Positions 59,734-64,000 of a stretch of 64,000 nucleotides of DNA are shown here, in pieces. This stretch comes from Asanoa sp040676615. GTDB taxonomy: Bacteria > Actinomycetota > Actinomycetes > Mycobacteriales > Micromonosporaceae. The translations under genes and the position numbers were made by a program. Position 1 is the first letter of the stretch, and each line of letters starts with the position of its first letter. The DNA lies in NCBI RefSeq assembly GCF_040676615.1, contig NZ_JBFAPI010000015.1:124001-188000 (forward strand), given 5' to 3'. The notes below the pieces were generated by a model that saw only the letters and a program-made list of their open reading frames with translations, had not been told where the DNA came from and made no database searches.

Positions 59734-60429
59734 TCACTTGAGGATTTCCAGCATCCGATCACCCAGAACGGCGGCGGAGTGCGGGTTCTGCCCGGTGACG
59801 AGGTTGCCGTCCTCGACCATGTACGGCTCCCAGATCGGGCCGCGGCTGTAGTTCACGTGGACCTTCTCCCGCAGGTCGGTTTCCAGGAGCCAGGTCGCCC
59901 TGGACGCGAGGCCGACCGCGTCCTCCTCCTCGTTGGTGAACCCCGTGACGTTCTTGCCCTTGAAGGGCGATTCGCCGTGGATCCGGGTGGCCAGCATCGA
60001 GGCGGGTGCGTGACACACGATGAAGAGCGGGTCGCCCGAGAGAAGCTGCGCCGTGAGCAGCCGACCCACGTCGGCATCCCAGGCCAGGTCCGCCATCGGT
60101 CCGTGACCACCGGGCAGGTAAACCGCGTCGTAGTCCTCCAGCCGGACGTCCGACAGCTGGAGCGGTCGACGCATCACCTCGGCGGAGCGGATGATTTCCT
60201 CCAACTCCAGGGCGCCCTTTTCGCCACCGGCCATGGAGGGCCGCAAGCTCATCATGTCGACGTTCGGAATAGTCCCGCCGGGGGTGGCGACCACGACCTC
60301 ATGGCCGGCATCCGTGAGAAGCTTGTAGGGATTCGCGAACTCCTCGGCCCAATAGCCGGTCGCGTACCGTGTGCCGTCCTTGAGCACCCAGTAGGTCGCT
60401 CCGCTCACGATGAAAAGTACCTTCGCCAT
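59734..60429 (-). CDS. DJ-1/PfpI (Hsp31-like) family protein
   Basis: 231 residues from ATG 60429 (AGAAGGCGG upstream). VLFIVSGATYWVLKDGTRYA, VVVATPGGTIPNVDMMSLRP, DYDAVYLPGGHGPMADLAWD and the nucleophile elbow PLFIVCHAPASMLATRIHG (Cys followed by His). The length and FTNEEEDAVGL segment fit the Hsp31/glyoxalase III-like subgroup acting on methylglyoxal-type damage or as a chaperone. The exact activity is not determined by sequence. Confidence 0.92.
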   Translation of the reverse strand: MAKVLFIVSGATYWVLKDGTRYATGYWAEEFANPYKLLTDAGHEVVVATPGGTIPNVDMMSLRPSMAGGEKGALELEEIIRSAEVMRRPLQLSDVRLEDYDAVYLPGGHGPMADLAWDADVGRLLTAQLLSGDPLFIVCHAPASMLATRIHGESPFKGKNVTGFTNEEEDAVGLASRATWLLETDLREKVHVNYSRGPIWEPYMVEDGNLVTGQNPHSAAVLGDRMLEILK

Positions 60430-60588
60430 TACATTCCGCCTTCTCGTGCGCATCCGCGCCCGCGGCCTGTCGGCCCGCAGGCCCGGTTCCCCACGCTACG
60501 CAGCCATGCGGTGTGGTTCAGGGGTTCCTCGAACTCGGCAGCCGGAAATCCGCTACCCACAACTGAATCCGGCGGTGATCATTGAGGA

Positions 60589-61731
<1,143 letters not shown>

Positions 61732-61821
61732 CCAAGCCGGCGGTGATGCTGCGACCTGGCCTTGCGAACACTTAGGACCGTGCCGGATGATGACCAACGC
61801 AGAAGGTGGTGGTCACGGCCG

Positions 61822-62109
61822 GTGAGCGGATTCGAGGTTCAGATCGGTCAGCTGCGGGATGCAGCCAAGGCGGCGGGATCTGCTGCCGACCAGGCCCGGG
61901 TGGTGGACCCGGGCACCGGCCTGGATGCGATCGCGACGGCGTTGCCAGGTGGGGTTTCGGCGATGCGGGCGCCCACCCTGGGGTCGACGTTCGACGAACG
62001 CGCGAAGGGATGGGCAGGCGAGATCGACCGGTGGAGCGAGTCGGTCACGTCGGAGGCGCAGGCATACGCCGACAGTGAAGACGCCGCGAAGAAGGCTTTC
62101 GGCGGATGA
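61822..62109 (+). CDS. EspC-like ESX secretion target (second cluster)
   Basis: 95 residues from GTG 61822, fully helical: FEVQIGQLRDAAKAAGSAAD, a central Gly/Pro turn (ALPGGVSAMRAPTL), then TFDERAKGWAGEIDRWSESV and AQAYADSEDAAKKAFGG. The C-terminal YxxxD/E pattern (YADSE) fits the ESX export signal. This is the EspC/T7SS-target pattern. The stop overlaps the next ORF by 4 bases (ATGA). Confidence 0.8.
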   Translation: MSGFEVQIGQLRDAAKAAGSAADQARVVDPGTGLDAIATALPGGVSAMRAPTLGSTFDERAKGWAGEIDRWSESVTSEAQAYADSEDAAKKAFGG

Positions 62110-63506
62110 CGCTCGGCTACGACGACGTGCGCAGGTGGGACGCGGGGGCGGTCGATGCGTCGGCCGCCGAGCTGCGTGGCCGGCGGGACAAGCTCATCGG
62201 CCTGCAAGACGAGCTCGACGACGCCAGGAGACTGCCCGACTGGCGAGGCGCCGCCGGCGAGGGCGCACGGCGTTCGCTGGGAGTGACCCGTAACAACGCC
62301 GAGATCCTGGTCGCGGAGCTGTCCGCCGTCGAACGGGCCCTGCAAACCGCGTCCGACGACGTGACCGTCCTGCGAAACCGGGTCGCCAACAACGACTCCC
62401 TCGCGCAGACCTACCAGTTCCGCATCGCCGCCGACGGCGCGATCGTCGACATCAAGCCGGCCGACCCCCCGCCGAGGTCGCGGATCGAGGCCGAAGACCG
62501 CGCCGAGGCCCAGCGGTACCGCCAGACCATCAGCAAGCAGTTGCAGCAGGAAACCAGGGCGATACTCACCACGGCGAACAACATCGACGCCGCCCTCGCC
62601 CGGGTGATGCAACTCGCGCAGGACCGCAAGATCAGCGACCACGACGCGACCACCCTGGCAGACGCCGGCGAGGGCGGGGAGATCGACGCGAAGGTGGCCG
62701 CGATGGAGCAGGCGCTGCGCGACGCCGGGCTGTTGACCGGGCCGCCCGCGTCCGGCCACTACCGGCAGTGGCTCGAGAACGCCGTGCGCCGGGGCGTGTC
62801 GATCGACACGATCAAGAAGATCGCCGCCGAACACCACATCACGCCGGAGGACTTCAAGGTCCTCGACGGGATGGAGGAGATCCGCGAGGACGAGGACGGC
62901 GACGGGATCTTCAAGTCGTACTTCCTGATGCCGACCGACATCAGCGGGGACGACGCCGCGAAGGCGGTGCGGATGACCTACATCCTGAACGCGGGCACCG
63001 ACTACGGGACCGAAGGCGAGACGACCGACTTCGCACCGACCCCGTACGGGTCCGAAGAACTGCGGCGAATCACCGAGCGGCAGAAGGAGAACTCGTTCAG
63101 CTACGACGACGACGTGGGATTCGTGCACGACAACGGTGGACGGTTGGTGACCACCCCGAACGGCATGATGATGGGCCTGGGCGGGAACCTCGTCCAGGAC
63201 CAGTTCAGCCAGCGCGGCGGCACGACGTGGGGCGACACGTTCATGCTGAACATCGACGACCCGCAAGATCCGGCGCAACAACTCCGAGAGGTGGCGACGT
63301 CGGGCCACGCCTGGTACGAAGGTGACGACGGCGCATATCGCGGTGATCTCGACATGGACCGACTGCTGCACCACGAGGAGCGCCACTCCCAACAATGGGC
63401 GCGTGAAGGGTATACGGGCTTCCTCGCCTCCTACGGGTGGGAGCAGGTCACCGGCGGCAACAAGACCGAGGAAGACGCGGGACTCTCCGATGGCGGATAT
63501 CGCTAG
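62106..63506 (+). CDS. ESX-associated WXG protein with C-terminal HEERH motif
   Basis: 466 residues. Residues 1-110 form a WXG100-like hairpin (VDASAAELRGRRDKLIGLQD; DWRGAAGEGARRSLGV with W-R-G at the turn; LSAVERALQTASDDVTVLRN). A helical middle (about 130-280) includes an EF-like acidic turn (IREDEDGDGIFKSYFL). The end (about 415-466) has MDRLLHHEERHSQQWAREGY, GFLASYGWEQVTGGN and AGLSDGGYR: an HExxH-like metal site followed by a pattern I have seen in other actinobacterial toxins. Probably a secreted effector, but catalytic activity is inferred from the motif alone. Co-translated with the EspC-like protein. Confidence 0.78.
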   Translation: MTLGYDDVRRWDAGAVDASAAELRGRRDKLIGLQDELDDARRLPDWRGAAGEGARRSLGVTRNNAEILVAELSAVERALQTASDDVTVLRNRVANNDSLAQTYQFRIAADGAIVDIKPADPPPRSRIEAEDRAEAQRYRQTISKQLQQETRAILTTANNIDAALARVMQLAQDRKISDHDATTLADAGEGGEIDAKVAAMEQALRDAGLLTGPPASGHYRQWLENAVRRGVSIDTIKKIAAEHHITPEDFKVLDGMEEIREDEDGDGIFKSYFLMPTDISGDDAAKAVRMTYILNAGTDYGTEGETTDFAPTPYGSEELRRITERQKENSFSYDDDVGFVHDNGGRLVTTPNGMMMGLGGNLVQDQFSQRGGTTWGDTFMLNIDDPQDPAQQLREVATSGHAWYEGDDGAYRGDLDMDRLLHHEERHSQQWAREGYTGFLASYGWEQVTGGNKTEEDAGLSDGGYR

Positions 63507-64000
63507 GTGGCTGCGCGTCGCCTGCGCGGCCCTGCTCGTGGCGACGGTGACGGGGGGCTGCGACACCAAGGCGCAATTCGCGCCGTCCCTGCCGCCGGCG
63601 GCCGGGTTCCGCGTCGACGACGGCGTCCTGAAACTGTGGACGGGCACCCCGTGCGCTGGCGTCACCGGCCTGAGGTTGATCTTCGACTCCGGCACGCAGA
63701 AGAGCACGGAGCAGGTGTGGACCGCACCGCGGCCGGGAGTGGTGCTCGAGCGCATGGACCTGCTGAGCACCGACGGCCCATCCCCCGGCGGACCTCTCCA
63801 GGTCCAGAAACCGCTGCCCGCGGACTACGACTGGACCAAGGCAGGCTCCATCAACTTCTCCGTCGACGGCCCGAAGGCGTTCGGTGCCAGGGTCGATGTC
63901 GCCCAGGTCCTGCGCGAGTCGGCCCAGCATCCGTCCGGAAGCTACCTGTTCGGCCAGCGCGGCTGGATGGACGCCTCCGACGTGCAGCGCGAGAACACGA
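63490..64000 (+). CDS. Lipoprotein, start only (cut by window edge)
   Basis: At least 170 residues. Signal sequence MADIARWLRVACAALLVATV followed by lipobox VTGGC (Cys 24) and then a soluble domain (AAGFRVDDGVLKLWTGTPCA; LRLIFDSGTQKSTEQVWTAP; SINFSVDGPKAFGARVDVAQ). The ATG overlaps the upstream gene by 17 bases, so it is co-translated with the HEERH protein. By position it could be an immunity or surface partner of that protein. The right edge removes its end. Confidence 0.78.
   Translation, partial: MADIARWLRVACAALLVATVTGGCDTKAQFAPSLPPAAGFRVDDGVLKLWTGTPCAGVTGLRLIFDSGTQKSTEQVWTAPRPGVVLERMDLLSTDGPSPGGPLQVQKPLPADYDWTKAGSINFSVDGPKAFGARVDVAQVLRESAQHPSGSYLFGQRGWMDASDVQRENT

Overview
The window reads as chromosomal DNA of a high-GC actinobacterium. 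GC is very high throughout, most genes end or start in ATGA/GTGA/TGATG overlaps, and GTG starts are common. It carries actinobacterial markers: the CysO/Mec/CysM sulfur-transfer genes with clpS and a DUF2017 protein, a mycothiol-dependent maleylpyruvate isomerase-type protein, an AAA ATPase with a DUF5925-like N-terminus, WXG100/EspC-type ESX proteins and a Stf0 sulfotransferase. Family-level placement (probably Micromonosporaceae or a relative) is inference only. No rRNA, tRNA, insertion sequence, prophage, integrase or CRISPR array was seen.

Layout. 1-7.0 kb: a partial PucR/CdaR-like regulator leaving the left edge, a spacer with a 60-bp tandem repeat, then a minus-strand NAD-salvage operon (pncB, pncA, MFS transporter) and a large LuxR regulator. 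7.2-17.8 kb: a P-loop protein, then clpS-DUF2017-mec-cysO-cysM, a low-complexity membrane protein, a metallo-beta-lactamase-fold protein, two GT4 glycosyltransferases, rph and rdgB. From memory this is close to the order of the pncB1-to-rdgB stretch of Mycobacterium tuberculosis, with losses and insertions. 17.9-21.3 kb: AraC regulator, two small membrane proteins, and an alpha/beta hydrolase divergent from an ArsR-type regulator across a nested palindromic operator. 21.4-29.7 kb: a degenerate ~70-bp repeat array, then a complete histidine-utilisation operon (rpiR-hutU-M20 amidohydrolase-hutF-hutI-hutH, minus strand). 29.8-34 kb: methyltransferase and MOSC genes, then an ESX-type toxin locus: YbaB-like, EspC-like, a WXG-type N-terminal toxin domain, an EndoU nuclease domain in the same frame after one TGA, and a candidate immunity gene. 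34.3-38.5 kb: NarL-type two-component system and a NatAB-like ABC exporter closed by a strong hairpin. 38.7-46.4 kb: a protein with four RGYDR motifs, nudC, a frameshifted luciferase-like oxidoreductase, a YCII/ECF sigma pair, and a transcription factor fused to membrane and helix-hairpin-helix segments divergent from a lipoprotein. 46.5-60.4 kb: NfeD/flotillin pair, an inositol-phosphate-synthase-like protein, a second YCII/ECF sigma pair, a desaturase and assorted enzymes. 60.6-64 kb: AAA ATPase and a second ESX-type cluster (EspC-like, WXG protein with a C-terminal HEERH motif, lipoprotein cut by the window edge).

Co-operation of genes. PncB and PncA recycle nicotinamide/nicotinate to NAD. 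CysO carries sulfur as a thiocarboxylate to CysM, and Mec releases cysteine. HutH/U/I/F degrade histidine to N-formylglutamate, which the M20 enzyme probably finishes in place of a standard HutG. The two YCII genes probably travel with ECF42-type sigma factors. The most unusual items are the BTAD-membrane-HhH fusion, the TGA-split EndoU toxin, a CysO with residues after its diglycine, and several minus-strand genes whose 3' ends lie inside tandem repeats.
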